A stretch of DNA of 64,000 nucleotides from Cavia porcellus (taxonomy: Eukaryota > Chordata > Mammalia > Rodentia > Caviidae), in contig NW_026947502.1 in NCBI RefSeq assembly GCF_034190915.1, forward strand, positions 33,510,785-33,574,784. Reading direction: 5' to 3'. How positions within the stretch are numbered: position 1 is the stretch's first letter; each line of letters opens with the position of its first letter. Below, one piece after another: positions 35,245-47,355 of the stretch. The position numbers and the translations under genes were made by a program. Below the pieces are notes generated by a model. That model did not search any database. It saw only the letters and a list, made by a program, of their open reading frames with translations, and was not told the origin of the DNA.

Positions 35245-35385
35245 TCAATATCTTTAGTTTACAGAATGGTAAACTGAGATGCCCCGGCAAAAGGAGCAAC
35301 TTGTCCAACCAAGGTCTAGGTCAGGCAGCTGGGTCAGAAACTAAGCCCATGCTATCCACTGTTCACCTCCTACCTACCTGGTGAG
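35245..35385 (+). repeat. MIR SINE fragment
   Basis: 'agtttacagaatggtaaactg', then 'gtccaaccaaggtctaggtc' and 'gggtcagaaactaagcccat' follow the MIR 3' half in order. Confidence 0.6.
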
Positions 35386-35603
35386 CAATCTGGCTTCATC
35401 AAAGAGCTCAGTTTCTATTTTACAGTGTCTGGGGCCCAAGGAAATAGCTACATGAAAAATATCTTTTAATCAGTAGACAGTGGCCCATGATGGCTCTAGT
35501 TCTCATGGGCCTAGGTTGAAGCCAGTAAAACTGACCACAGGACACATTGGGTGTGCATCACTTGAAATTCACTAGAGAAACAGATTTAATATTAAATATA
35601 TGT

Positions 35604-35607
<4 letters not shown>

Positions 35608-35638
<31 letters not shown>

Positions 35639-35665
35639 ATATATATATATATATATATATATATA
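35608..35665. repeat. Compound (CA)n(TA)n microsatellite
   Basis: Uninterrupted ac run followed by an at run. Potentially polymorphic. Confidence 0.95.
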
Positions 35666-35679
35666 AATTTACAGAGTAA

Positions 35680-36105
35680 ACTTACAGTAGGTGCCTACAG
35701 AGTTGGGGTGAAAGGATGCAAAACAGTTTTGTATGCACTGGAGAACTAGGGGGTGCAGTTTAAAGTCCAGGACCCGACACTCACTGTAGGGCATGGTATG
35801 ATTCCACACCAGAAAGCTGAAAGGTCTGCATTAGGTTAAAAGGTCTGTGCTGGAGGCCTGAAGGAACTGGAGACCAGGGTCCAAAGCTGATGATTAGGAC
35901 TGGAGCTAGGGCAGACTCCCTTCTTTATTCCATCCAGGCTACAAGCTTGTTCGTTGGTGCCACCCACATCTAGGGTGGGTCTTCCCTCCTCAGTTTGTGG
36001 ACTACATGTCAATCGTCTTCCAGTAGACCCAAAACTGTGCTCCGATAATTCACTAAGCATTTCTTAATACATCCGAGTTGACATCACAATTAACTATCAC
36101 AGATT
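35680..36105 (-). mobile_element. MaLR/ERVL-type LTR, minus strand
   Basis: Plus strand carries the complement of a rodent LTR: 'tggtgccacccacatctagg', 'gtgggtcttccctcctcag' and 'gttgacatcacaattaacta' at the end. Same family layout as 12465-12812. Confidence 0.6.
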
Positions 36106-36357
36106 GGTTCTAGAAATTTGAATTTTAAAAACAGCTATTTGATTACATCCTCATAAATAATCAAATAGCCTAAAACCTTAAGAAAATAGAAGTGTCTACA
36201 CAGGCACGGTGGAAAGTCAGCCCTCCTTCTTCTGTCTCCACTCAGACCAGTTTCTACCTGCACTGTAGGTATGCATGTGTCTTAGTTTCTGTGGATCTTA
36301 CACAGTTTCTTTGTGGTTATACGAGCTAAACATGAATAAGTAGTGTAATTTACTTCT

Positions 36358-36505
36358 TTTTTATCATGCAAAGATTGGCATATTAAAATTGCTATTTTTA
36401 TCATGCAAAGATTGGCATATTAAATACATATTAAAATTGTTATTTTTATCATGCAAAGATTGGCATTTTAAAATACGTATTAAAAATTGCTCTTTTTATT
36501 GTTAG
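36358..36505. repeat. Three-copy minisatellite
   Basis: 'ttatcatgcaaagattggca' occurs at 36361, 36398 and 36446, spaced 37 and 48 bp, with intervening 'tattaaaattgct'-like sequence. Copies 2 to 3 carry an extra 'atacatattaaa'. Confidence 0.9.
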
Positions 36506-36559
36506 TACACATTCGCAGTACGTAATGTTTATACTCCTTGTGTGGATAGTACATGTATG

Positions 36560-37090
36560 TGTCACATCTTACTTCCTTTTTCCCTTCCTCTCCCCATTTT
36601 TTGACATTATTCCCATCTGAGAAAGATCTATCTTTCTTGCTCTTTTTTTAAAACTTAATATATATCTTAGAGAATCCTCTTATCAATACCCCCCAAAAAA
36701 ATGTTTACCTCACTTCAAATCATTCTATTGGATTAAAGCAATGCAATTTAATTAAAGGGCCTCTGATTGATCAGTTTTGTATTATTTCTGAGCCTTTGAA
36801 GTTAGGAAATTTCCTTTAATGACTTCCTTTAATGACTTGCATGGTATATACTCCAAAGGTTTCATGTTTGTAGTCTTTTCATATTGCTAGTTACCCTCCT
36901 TGTGGCTCTACCAATTGGCATTCAAGTCTATAGTCTGAGAGTACCTGATTCTTTACAGCTTTCACATCAGAGTGTTACCAAACTCTAAGTTGTTAGCCAA
37001 TCGGATGGGTGAAAATGGTACTTCAGGAAACTTTAATTTACACTTATTTTAGTAATGAGTTTGAGAATATTTGAGATGCTAGAAAATGGA
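36560..37090 (-). mobile_element. Probable old L1 relic, minus strand
   Basis: 'gctagttaccctccttgtgg' and 'tcggatgggtgaaaatggta' followed by an 'aatttacacttattttagta' block resemble the complement of mammalian L1 3' sequence. Heavily eroded. Confidence 0.4.
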
Positions 37091-37261
37091 ATTACAGGAT
37101 CAAACTAAAACATGATTTGCTTCTGTTACAAAAACTGAATCCCAGCACAGAGCTGGTCCCAGAGCAGGAGACCTCAGCCTTTCTGGGATTTTGGATCAGA
37201 GTACCCCTCAGCACAAGCACTTCACATTAGCTTATTCCAAATCAGATATACTTGGATGGCA

Positions 37262-37405
37262 AAGACTGGTGTCCCTGTTTTATAGATCAGGAACCTGAGG
37301 TTGAGAGAGGACCATTTTCCAAAGACCTGATAAGTGACACAGCACAGACTCCAACCTGGATTTGGAGAACTCCTGGATTGCAACCACTAACCACCACTGC
37401 TTTTT
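37262..37405 (+). repeat. MIR SINE
   Basis: 'ccctgttttatagatcagga', 'acctgaggttgagagagga', 'aagtgacacagcacagactc' and 'aaccaccactgct' match the MIR 3' half in the right order. Confidence 0.75.
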
Positions 37406-38867
37406 CGAATGCTTGTATCTGTGCATGGAGTTTGAATTAGGTCAGTTGTATGCTGTTCTTCTCCCATAGGATTTATGCTCTTCTCCTTGGCCTACACATC
37501 TTCCAACTGCATGGCCTGTTTAGAAGGACATATTTTTTATTTAATGTAGCTGTGTTTCATTGCTTTTCTCTGTGGAATTTTGAGATGCAGCAAGTTTACT
37601 CTCTGGCAGTTGCTACTTCCCTGCACTTTACCCTTTTCTGCTGGTGCCTTGATAAAAACCACTGAGTTTGTAGCAAATGATAAATATTGATCTTTCTCCC
37701 TCCCTTTTATATAAGTATAGCAGTTGGAGCATTGTGCTATGTAATAATAATAACAATAATAATAATAATAATAAAAGTAACTGGGCAAAATTTATTATAA
37801 CCTCAATCATATATGAGGGACAGCATAATCATATTAAAGGCAATGTGATGTTGGACAATTTTTAATTTTCTTATTAAGTACAAGTGGACTTTTCCAAAAC
37901 TACCTAGAAAAGACTAGTTTTTCTCAAGTGGAACTATTATATAGGAAAGATTGAAAATTTCAAAAAAATAAAAAAAAGAAAATTTCAAAAGTCAGTTCTC
38001 TGGATATGTGGCAGATATGTTTATACTTTCACAATTAGCGGGAATTTTAATCCTCCACTGAATAAGTGCACACTCTGCTATAATGGATTGGGAGCCCAAA
38101 GGGCAATGGTCATCTGTCTAGGAAGCCTTAACCCAGCTGTAAAATAGCTGACACGTACTTTCCTCTCTCCCCTCTCAGTTTGCAAACCTTCCAGTTTCCT
38201 ATGATTTCCATTGCACTTAAGCATCCACGCTCTTTCCCAGTAGTCACATTCAGAATGCTTTCTGTGCCAACTCAGGACAGCATTTCTCTAGATGGTGCTT
38301 GCTTCTCCATCTGGGCCTCTCACTTCCTTCTGCTGCCTGGAACCCTTGGGCTGTTCTGAGAAGACAGCTGTTCCGAAGCCAGGCTGCATGGCACAATGCA
38401 GAAAGTGTTCCCGTCTTTCATCTTGGATGTCCTAAAAACCAAGGCAAATCAAATGACTAGAAAATTGCTACGAAAACACAGCTCTAGGGACTGACATGAA
38501 TGAAGTTCACTTGAGGGATAAAAGACTTTTAACGAATCACCACCCATATACCACGATTTATCTCATCCTTCAGACCACCCACAAAGATGCTGTCTTTTGT
38601 CTTGTGTAGAAATAGGTCAGGAAGAGGGACTTGAAAAAGAAGGGAAAAATAACTAAGAAATAGGCATCGTAGTCTTTCTTCTCTCTGCTTCTACTGGAGC
38701 ATCCTCTTTTTTGCTTTATATGGTGAACTTCCTCTTTAGACACACTTTGAAATTACCTAGTGAGTTTTAAAAGATGCCTAGATCCCATTGCATTTCAATG
38801 GTCTAGGGTAGAACCTAAATGCTGACTTGTTTAAAAGGGCAGATACACCCAAGTGTAAACAGCATTT
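37406..38867. other. Unassigned stretch with AAT microsatellite
   Basis: No gene. An (AAT)n run lies at 37741-37776 and makes an asparagine-rich spurious frame. Confidence 0.4.
37741..37776. repeat. (AAT)n microsatellite
   Basis: About eleven aat-type units with one aac interruption. Confidence 0.9.
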
Positions 38868-39130
38868 TTTTTCTCAGAGGTGTCCTTTGAGGAATGAATG
38901 AATAAAAATTGTAGCATATGCATACACACAATGAAAAATTTTTCATCCTTAAAAAGCAAGGAAATTTTGATACATGCTACAACATGAATGAACCTGGAAA
39001 CATCTTATGTATGAGTCTGGTAACTTAAGCTAGATACAGAATGACAAATACTGTATGCTTCCACCTATATGAAGTACCTAAAGTGATCATGAAATGTGGT
39101 TCCCGTGATGAACATTAGTGGTTTCTGTAT
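38868..39130 (+). mobile_element. Old L1 3' region fragment, plus strand
   Basis: 'acatgctacaacatgaatga', 'acctggaaacatcttatgta' and 'gacaaatactgtatgcttcc' match, in order, the end region of old mammalian L1 elements. Confidence 0.7.
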
Positions 39131-39654
39131 GATTATCTTGAGATTTTTCCCTATGGGAAGCCCTTAGGGTCTCTTGTTTTCTTCCTAATGCAGCAATTCC
39201 ATATTACTATAGAATCCAAATTGCAATGGTTAGAGTATAAGGATATGAACTTTAATCATCCCTACAAATAATGCTAATGTGCTACAAGGGTTGGAAGTCA
39301 CTAGGTTTTCTAAAATCCAACCTTCCTGATCTCTTAGGCAGCCTGGCTCTCCCCTACTTTTCCAGTTTTCCTGTGTCCTCAGACAGGATCTGTCATCTTC
39401 TCCATAACTCGCTATAATCGCCCTAGACCAGTAATGGCAAACTTTTTAGATTTTTTGATGACACACAACTCAATAAGGCACACATGTCGCAGATTCTCTA
39501 CCACTGCCCCCATCCCTGGTCCAAGATTTACATTATGCCTATAGGACTTTTTGGTCCTTCTTTGCCTATTGGAATCTCCCTCAATCTTTGAGGCTTGGAT
39601 TGACTTTTATTTTTTTCCATAAAACTTTTTCTCCTTTTCATTTCCCTTCTCTCC
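39131..39654. other. Unassigned non-coding stretch
   Basis: Nothing recognised. Confidence 0.4.
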
Positions 39655-40035
39655 TGTCTTGGCTACTTTTCTCTCATTGCTGTGACAAAATACCCAACAC
39701 TCTAAATGAAGGGAGGAAAGGTTTATTTAGCTTACAGGTTTTGGAGGTTTCAGTCCATAATCATCTGGTTGCAAGGCAGGGTGGCATGGCACTGGGGCAA
39801 TGCTTCAAGGCAGCAGCCAAAGCAAAAAGGGACAAGAGCAAGCCTCTTTCCTCTTTTGTATTATACACCGGCCACCCCACTCCCAGGGTGAGTGTAGCAC
39901 TCACAAAATATCTGTGCCCTCCCTTTGTACAGGATGAGGATATTTACAAGGTAAGCACCCTGGCTTCCTGCTGAGTCTCTCAGTTAAATTTCTAAACTTC
40001 TGAAGTTGACACAATGTATCAATCATAACGTCTCC
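39655..40035 (-). mobile_element. MaLR-type LTR, minus strand
   Basis: 'tctcattgctgtgacaaaat', 'ttatttagcttacaggtttt', 'ccataatcatctggttgcaa' and 'gaagttgacacaatgtatca' form the complement of the LTR family at 19526-19917. A 128-codon plus-strand frame at 39588-39974 is a shadow of it. Confidence 0.75.
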
Positions 40036-40154
40036 CTTCTCCCTAACACTCATTACAATTAATTTTAAGCACTAGCATTCTCTTAACATTTCTAGGATAT
40101 GGTTGCATACTTGAGTCTTATCATATAATAGGTGTTCAGTACGTATTACATTGG

Positions 40155-40278
40155 GTTTTTATTGTTGTTTTCTGAGACAGATACTTACTGTACAACCCAG
40201 ATTGGCCTTGAATTGTGATGAACTTACCTGAGCCTCCTAAATGCTGGGATTACAGAAATGTGCCACTGTCCCTGGATT
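40155..40278 (-). mobile_element. B1 SINE, minus strand
   Basis: 'ttttctgagacagatactta', 'acaacccagattggccttga', 'cctcctaaatgctgggatta' and 'agaaatgtgccac' read as the complement of B1. Confidence 0.85.
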
Positions 40279-40289
40279 TATATTTCATT

Positions 40290-40745
40290 GTTTTAGTTAC
40301 TTCTCTTGTTGCTGAGACAAAACACCCAAAACCCACAAGTAAAGGAATAAATTTTTATTTATCTCACAGTTCGTAGAGGTTTCAGTCCATAACCAGCTGG
40401 CTCTAAGGCAATGCAGAATGGCAGAAGGGAATCATTAAGGAGAAACAGTTCATGGGATGGCAGGTAGAAGGCAGCAAAGCAGCATGCAGCTGCAGAAGCA
40501 GCAGTGAAGCAGCCCTCCTTTTCCCTTTTATTTGCATCCAGGTTACAAGCGTCTTGGGTGGTGTTACCAACATCCAGTGTGGGCCTTGCCATTTTCCACA
40601 GAACCTTGTTTTCCAGAACTATGCTAAACAAATCAATGGACCAATTTACTGCTATACACCCTTATTCCTAGTAACAAGCACCCTAGATCTAGGTATGTCT
40701 CAAAAGCTCCACTTATAGCCTCAGGAGGCTTTGGGGTGACATCTA
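40290..40745 (-). mobile_element. MaLR-type LTR, minus strand
   Basis: 'cttctcttgttgctgagaca', 'ttatctcacagttcgtagag', 'ccataaccagctggctctaa' and 'ggtgttaccaacatccagtg' give the complement of a rodent LTR. It lies about 250 bp from another LTR in the same orientation at 39655-40035, with a B1 between. End near 40700-40745 is approximate. Confidence 0.65.
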
Positions 40746-42755
40746 CATAAAAGCAATAGCACACATTAAATGGAACTTTGTTTTCTAGCTCAGACCTCAG
40801 TTCAAAGCTCTCATATATCCAGTGTTCCAAAAGAGCCTCAAGAATTTTAACCAAAACAGAGTCAAAACACAGTCTTCATGTTTCTCTACAATTTTCTTCC
40901 TTCGAAAGCATCCCTAACCCAAATATCTCTCTTCACCCTATTAATTGTTCAGGTCAGAATTTTAGACATCACCGTTTATAACACCATGTTCACTACCTTC
41001 TGTATCCAACCAGATATCATGATCCAGCAATTCCAACCCCAAAACAAGTTACAAAAACTCCCTTTTCTTCCCTTCTCTACTGTCACCCACCACCAGGCTT
41101 CATCATCTTCATACCTGACATGCTATCTGATCTGAAACACCTACCCTTATCCCTTTCAGGTTTTTCTCTTTAGTGAAATAAGACTGAAGTTCATAGCATG
41201 CCTCGCTATTTCACCCATCGTTTGTGCTCTTTCATTGCCTGCCCATTGCTCTTGACAGTAACCATCTTTAATAAAATCTGGACGCCTCTGCAGGATCCAA
41301 CTATCTGTGCCTTCTGCCAATTCAGTTCCACAGCTGATCTTGAGTAGGGTTTTATCTTTTTGTTTTCAAAGAATTTTCCCGTAGTGATTATCATGCCTTG
41401 AAGGCTATTTCTATATCTTGTTACTAACCAGTTACTCTTTCAAGCTTCAGGTTAAATGTGCCTCATGAGTATCTGTCCTGGGTCCAAGTTTCATAGATTT
41501 CTATGTTTCACTCCTCAGAGAACCCTTGATTTGGCCATTTTAGCTTCATATTATAAGTGTGCCAATTAAAAATAATAGTTTATTAAATACCATTCCTCTT
41601 CAACATCTGTCTCTTCACCATATAAGAACATCTCAGTAAATAGTCATTGCATGAATTGATTTCTACCAACCAGTATAGATAATCCCTATTTTCCAGACCC
41701 TACTCCTAATGCTAAAGTTGAAAAAATTCATTAGTGTATCTTCCACAAACTGCTTCTCTGTTGATCTGACTCGAGCTAATCACTGATACTCAGAGTGGGG
41801 CGGCTGGCTCAGGATAGGGCCCGCAGGTATGGACTCCTGTTACTATCATGCTGCAAGGCCTTGGTTTGGTAGCCCTACTTGACAGTTCTTGACATGTCTG
41901 GGAACAGAGTTCTGAAGCCCCTAGCTTCTTACAGGCAAGACTCTTGACCAAGGACTGAGAGTTGGGATGAAGGAAAGCCCTACTTCTTTCCTACCTCTCT
42001 AGGCATATTATCATGAACAAAAGAAGGAGAAAAAGGATTATTTTCTTGAGACAAATGCTTCATTTTAAATGAAGTTCCTTAGGCATTGAAACAATCATAT
42101 TTATTCTACATGCAACAGTAGTTTCATTATATGTAGTGAAAATCCTTCTAAATGTTAATGTAGCATTGGCCCAAGGAACCTCACTTTTGGAATGAATAAA
42201 CCAACATGTAGCCTCACATTAGTGAAAATTTACTGAGCCCACTTCTCTGCTGCAATTTGTTTTAGGGAGAAAACAACTTGATTTAGGGGAAAACAAGTTC
42301 TTTGTTGTAAAGAACTTACCTTTCTTGAGAAAAAGATCTAGATTCAAGCCCTAGTTTACTACCAAATGACTTTAAGAAAATCACTTACTGTTACTTTACA
42401 GGACTGTTGAATGGATCATGTGAAAGAACATATATTATCTCATTAGGTACAAAGTGCCTTTAATTTATACAAAGTGAATGCTTGAAACTAGACATGTTTA
42501 AGATTTTGATGTTTTAAATCTTTGAATATTTTTATGTTAGCGTAAACACAAAATTAATTTATGTTTCATATACACTTTATGAACATAATCTGAAAGTAAT
42601 TTTATGCAATATACTTAGTGTACCTATGTTCTAATTTCAATCTCATGAGATCAAGTGTAGAATTTTACACTTGCAGTATCATGTTGGCATTCAGAAAGGT
42701 TTAGATTTTGCAGCTTTAAGATTTTCAGATTAGGTATTCTCAACCTATGATATAT
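40746..42755. other. 2-kb unassigned stretch
   Basis: No gene or repeat recognised; short frames overlap without domain features. Confidence 0.35.
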
Positions 42756-42867
42756 ATATATATGCTTTTTTTTTTTTTTTTTTTTTTTTTTGGTACTGGG
42801 GATGGAACTCACCACTTCGCGCTTGCCAGGCAGGCACGTATGCCGCTGAGCTTAATCCCCAGCCCCG
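42756..42867 (-). mobile_element. tRNA-derived SINE, minus strand, young copy
   Basis: Poly-T run, 'ggtactggggatggaactca', 'gcttgccaggcaggca', 'gccgctgagcttaatcccca', ending 'gcccc'. Flanked by 'ctatgatatat' at 42745-42755 and 42868-42878. Confidence 0.85.
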
Positions 42868-42878
42868 CTATGATATAT

Positions 42879-44314
42879 TTTATCGAGTCATAGTTTTCCA
42901 TACTCAATAAATAGTAAATATTACTATTATAAGTTCCTTATATTCTACCTTAGTAATAGAACTTTCATTCGGTCAAATTGACTTTTGCTTAACACCCATC
43001 ATTCATTCAATATAGCTTTCATGAGTCCCTGCTGTGCTTCAGGAAGTGTGGTAGGCAGGTGGTAATATTTTGGTGAATAAAATGGACATAGTTTTGCCTT
43101 TATAAAGATTAAGGTCCAATGGAATATAGAAAAACAAGTAAGCACATAAATTGCTACATAGCCATGAGAAGTGGTGGGAAGGAGCCACACTGAAAAGATG
43201 ATAAGAGAAATGACAGAGGAACACTTTATTTCAAGTGGCTCCGTCCTTTGGCTCATCTCTTCTCTCAACACAGTAGTTTGACTTTGTCACTATGCTTACC
43301 CAAGAGGATTCTTTCAAATTTTTTGAGACGTTTCACAAAGCTAGCCTGACACTGTTGCTCTAATTTCAGAAGAATGATGAGTGTGCTACACACATTTATT
43401 GTCCAGGTCAGTAATTTTTTAAAATTCTTAAATAATAATGCTACCAAACAAAATGCAGCAGCATTTTAAAGAATAATACACCACAGTCAATTGGGCTTAT
43501 CCCTGGATTTCAGAGGTAGACCGACAAAAGTCAGTCTTCCAATAGAATTTATATCCTATCAGTTGGTCGGAGGAGAAAACCTACCTCCTCACTTCCTGCA
43601 AGCGAAAAATCCTTCCTTTGTATTCAAATTCAGAATGAATCTTTTCCTTATTTCTCATTGCTGTGGCTATTTTCTCTGAAGTTCTAAGGCTTTTTCTCAA
43701 TTCCAGGCATGCTGATTAAAATAATCAAATTCTCAAGATTAATAAAGAAAACAAATTAAGTACATAGAGGGAGTATAGCCTGGTGATTGTTACCAGGTTA
43801 ATTTAGGTAACATCAATATCCAGGAGACTTGAAACCAGCATAAGCATCCTTTCAACCCCATCCATGCCATCTGCTCTGCACAAAAGAAGAGACAGAGGTA
43901 ACAGGAAAAACCCCTGAAGGCTGAGGCTCTGCTCTACTGAGATGGCTTATGCCAGCATATAGCTGACTGACAGCCTCTGTTTCTGAAATTAATCACTTAT
44001 TCTGGAGTTAAATTTGCTGATGATGCATCTGAAAAAAATAGGAGGTCTTTACAGAGCAAATGCTCCAATTAAATAAGAATAAAAGCAGAAAAATTCTAGA
44101 ACCATATGAGATACATTTATTCAGTACATGTGGTTGAATATTTAATAATTTGAAATGTAACAGTTTCTTGCCTCCTGGGACAGCAATGCTATCTTGCTTT
44201 TTCCTGTATTTGCATCTATCTCCCTGCTAATGTTTATTTATGGTTTTGGTGGAGAGGAGAGGTACGCTTACTTTGTTTTTTACCTGCTATCTCCTACCCA
44301 AGCTCACAAATCCC
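42879..44314. other. Unassigned stretch with an ancient repeat
   Basis: 43005-43140 reads 'atcattcattcaatatagct', 'tgagtccctgctgtgcttca' and resembles the complement of an L2-type 3' end followed by an old repeat. The rest is not recognised. Confidence 0.35.
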
Positions 44315-44735
44315 AGTGTTAGAGATTGAATGATATCTTCCAAAATTCCTATTGAAGTCCTACCCTTTAATGTAGCTATATTTAGACATGGGCTTCCAGG
44401 AAATAATTAAGGGGACCTGAGGTTACAAGGATAGGATTCTGATCCCACAAGACTGGTGGCCATATAAGAGGAAGAACTTGCCTCTGTCTGTGCTTCTCCC
44501 TCTTCTTCTCCTCCACCCACACCCTAATCCCTTTCACCCATTAAGGAAAATGTCCTGTGAACACACAGCAAGGAGCCAGCCACCTGCAAGTCAGGAAGAG
44601 GCCTTTCACCAGAATCCAGCCACACTAGCTTCCCGATGTCAGACTTTTAGCTTCCAAAATTGGGAGAAAGTAAGTATTGCTTATTCCCTACACTCTATAG
44701 TATTTTGTTATGCCAGGCTAAGAAAAGTATGACAT
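44315..44735 (+). mobile_element. MaLR-type LTR (MLT1/MST-like), plus strand
   Basis: 'aaaattcctattgaagtcct', 'gactggtggccatataagag', 'ccagccacctgcaagtcagg', 'agacttttagcttccaaaat' and 'tattttgttatgccaggcta' match the order of an old mammalian MaLR LTR. Confidence 0.65.
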
Positions 44736-47099
44736 CCAGAGAGAAAAGAAAAGAGTAATTGGTAATGTAGGGGAAGAGAAACTGAGCTTTCTCTTCCTTA
44801 TCCCCTGTAAACCTTCCTTCTTGCTTTTAGGGAAGAATCTGCATTACTCGCATTCTTTGAACTGGTTTTAGAAGACCAAGGGTGTGTACGCACTTCTCTT
44901 CACCAGGACAGTGGATATCAGTATTGTCTCTGAGTCAAAGTTTACCATTTCTTCTTTTCTACCTCTCCTGCTTGATGATTCCAATTTTGCCTCTTTCCAC
45001 AAAAGAGAAATATTTGTTCTGAAATCCAGCGATAAGGTGGAACATGAGTGCACCATATAAGCATGGTTACTTGCTCTCCTCTTACCTGTCCAGAGACTTC
45101 TGAATTATCTTTGCTTTCCATGTCCCTCAGAGAGAGTGAGTCTCTACCCTTTATCCGGTTTGCTGTGGTCCAGAGAGGCAGAATCTGAGAGTAAACAAGA
45201 TAGTGAATTGGGAATAAATAGATTTCCCTCAGAGGGAGCTAAACCACAGGAGGAGAAGAGGAGAGAGTGCAGGAGGGCAGAATGCCAGATTTTGTTTACC
45301 AGGCATCTCACTGTGTCCTAGGTGTTGTAATGAATGCAAGCAAAGACTGGTCCCCTAACATCCTGGATACGGATAGCAAAAGGACCACTCCTAAACAATG
45401 TGAAACAGCATTTACTGAGGGGCCAAGTTAATGCCCCAGCTGCATCACCTCACGAGGGCAGATGTTAAGTGGGGCCTGTGGCAACAAGGAGAAAACTCAG
45501 ATTCACCAAGCAGAGATTTTACTTGGTTTGTTTATGTTTTGTCTGTTATGTTTTGTCTGCCTCCCAGTGATTGTTCTTAAAAGGAAATACTGACTGAGAA
45601 AAATTCCAAAAGGGTGGAGGGGAAGGAGATTGTAGAAGAGCTCACAGCATGAGAAACGGTTTAGTGCTCTGAAAGTCCGTGGTTTGTACAAGGCAGATTC
45701 AGGTGATCAGTCAGTTCCTTGGAGATGGCAGAGTTTGCAGAAAGAAAGTTTAGTAGGAGTATGAACTATAATAAAATCACATTCATCTGTGTAATTTGCT
45801 TCTTGATTTCCACCATGGTTGATATAGTAGAGTCTCTATATGTCCCTGCCGTGTACAACAGGTATGGGGGATGAAGACACAGAGAAAATCCCATGCAGTC
45901 TAATGGCCAGAGAACAAACACTGGAAACAATGGGCTTATTTTTCACATGTTTGACACTAAAATGTCAGGGTGAATTTTATTTCTCAGTATATGAGTCATA
46001 TTTTGCTGTTGAAATAGGCATGCATGAGATTAAGCCCAGACAGTCATTAGTGTGGCCCCATTTGTTTCTGTCAGTATAAGGACACCTAAGGAGGGTTCTA
46101 AAAGTGATGTAACACTGTGACAGTCAGGCTTTAGGGGATTTTAGAGTGGGCTGGGGGTCCAAACAGCAGTATGCTGAAGATACTAATCTATAGTACCAAT
46201 TACGGGTGATACTCCAAAAAACTTGATACCATACCACTGGGCCGCAATTTTATAATGCTGTTTATACAGAATAAATCTCATTTTTAATAAAAACGTATCT
46301 TTAAGATATACACAACGATTACCCTAGAAATAGATTGGGCTGTCCATTATATTGATATATACACGATCTCCGAAATTTGTCTCTAGTGCCTGGTTTACTA
46401 TACATCAACAGAATTTAGAGCTCCATAAAAATACTTTATGGCATTCAGGCAGCAATGTTCCTATTTCTCATGTGGATACATTGGAAATGGGGTTGAGGCT
46501 GTCATTCATCCCTGGCACTTAAATGTTTTTCACAAATAGTTGCTGCCTTAAGAAAGTATCACCAAAATCACCAAATAAAATGTTTTTATTTGGTTCCTTT
46601 TTGGTGTGTCAATAGATATGAAAATACAGACTTCCTTGTACTAAGATACTCTAGCCTCCATTGAAATGTTTGCAAGAAGAGCTGGAGGATCTCTCAAGAC
46701 CCATCAGTTAGATGAGGAGGCAGAGCCGGGGGATTATTACCTCTTAAAAGGGTGCCTCTTTTTATTGGCTACTCCAACTTTATTGGAAAGGAGGGAGCAT
46801 AACAGAAATTTATTAGATATATCCTCAGATCCCCAGAGGAAGATGGGAATAGCCTTATGTCTTGCATGTCTCCCAGCATGGCAGGAGCATACACGTCCTC
46901 ACCTGCACACACCGACATTATGCATATGTCCCTTACTTGATGATGTTTTTACCTACTAGCTGTAATTGAGGATAGTATCAAGACTTCAGAAAGTGATTCA
47001 CTTGTAGTGTCCTGAAGTATGACTTTCCATAACTGTTATAAAGTCCTGAGATAATTAACCAGTAAGGAGAGCACAGTGTTAGCAGCTCCAGTCCCTGAT
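44736..47099. other. 2.4-kb unassigned stretch
   Basis: No gene or repeat I can name. Frames of 61-97 codons (45136-45321, 45840-46079, 46666-46959) have no recognisable domain. Confidence 0.35.
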
Positions 47100-47355
47100 C
47101 AACCCATTGCACTTGGGGCTGTAGTGAGGCAGCACATCACAGTGGGAGTGAGTCATAAAGCGAACTGCTCGCTTCTTCAGCCACAAGGCAAAGGGAAAGA
47201 AGACCAGCCAGGGCCCCAAATCCCCTTTGGGCCGAGCTTCCAGTGACATGAGGATCTCCCACTAGGTCCCACCTCCTAATGGTGCTCCAAAGGGGCCACT
47301 GCAGAGACCAACACTTTGTCAATCACACGGACCTTTGAGGGACATTTATCAAAAC
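47100..47355 (-). mobile_element. MaLR-type LTR fragment, minus strand
   Basis: 'cactaggtcccacctcctaa', 'ccaacactttgtcaatcaca' and 'ggacctttgagggacattta' resemble the complement of a MaLR LTR start. Confidence 0.5.

Noticed and set aside
36358..36505. CRISPR-like repeat-spacer array
   Set aside because: Only three copies with A/T-rich repeat-like spacers in a mammalian genome; a minisatellite.
37677..37865. Asparagine-rich 62-codon frame
   Set aside because: Created by the (AAT)n microsatellite.
46666..46959. 97-codon plus-strand frame
   Set aside because: No domain, no splice-like context, length expected by chance in a window this size.
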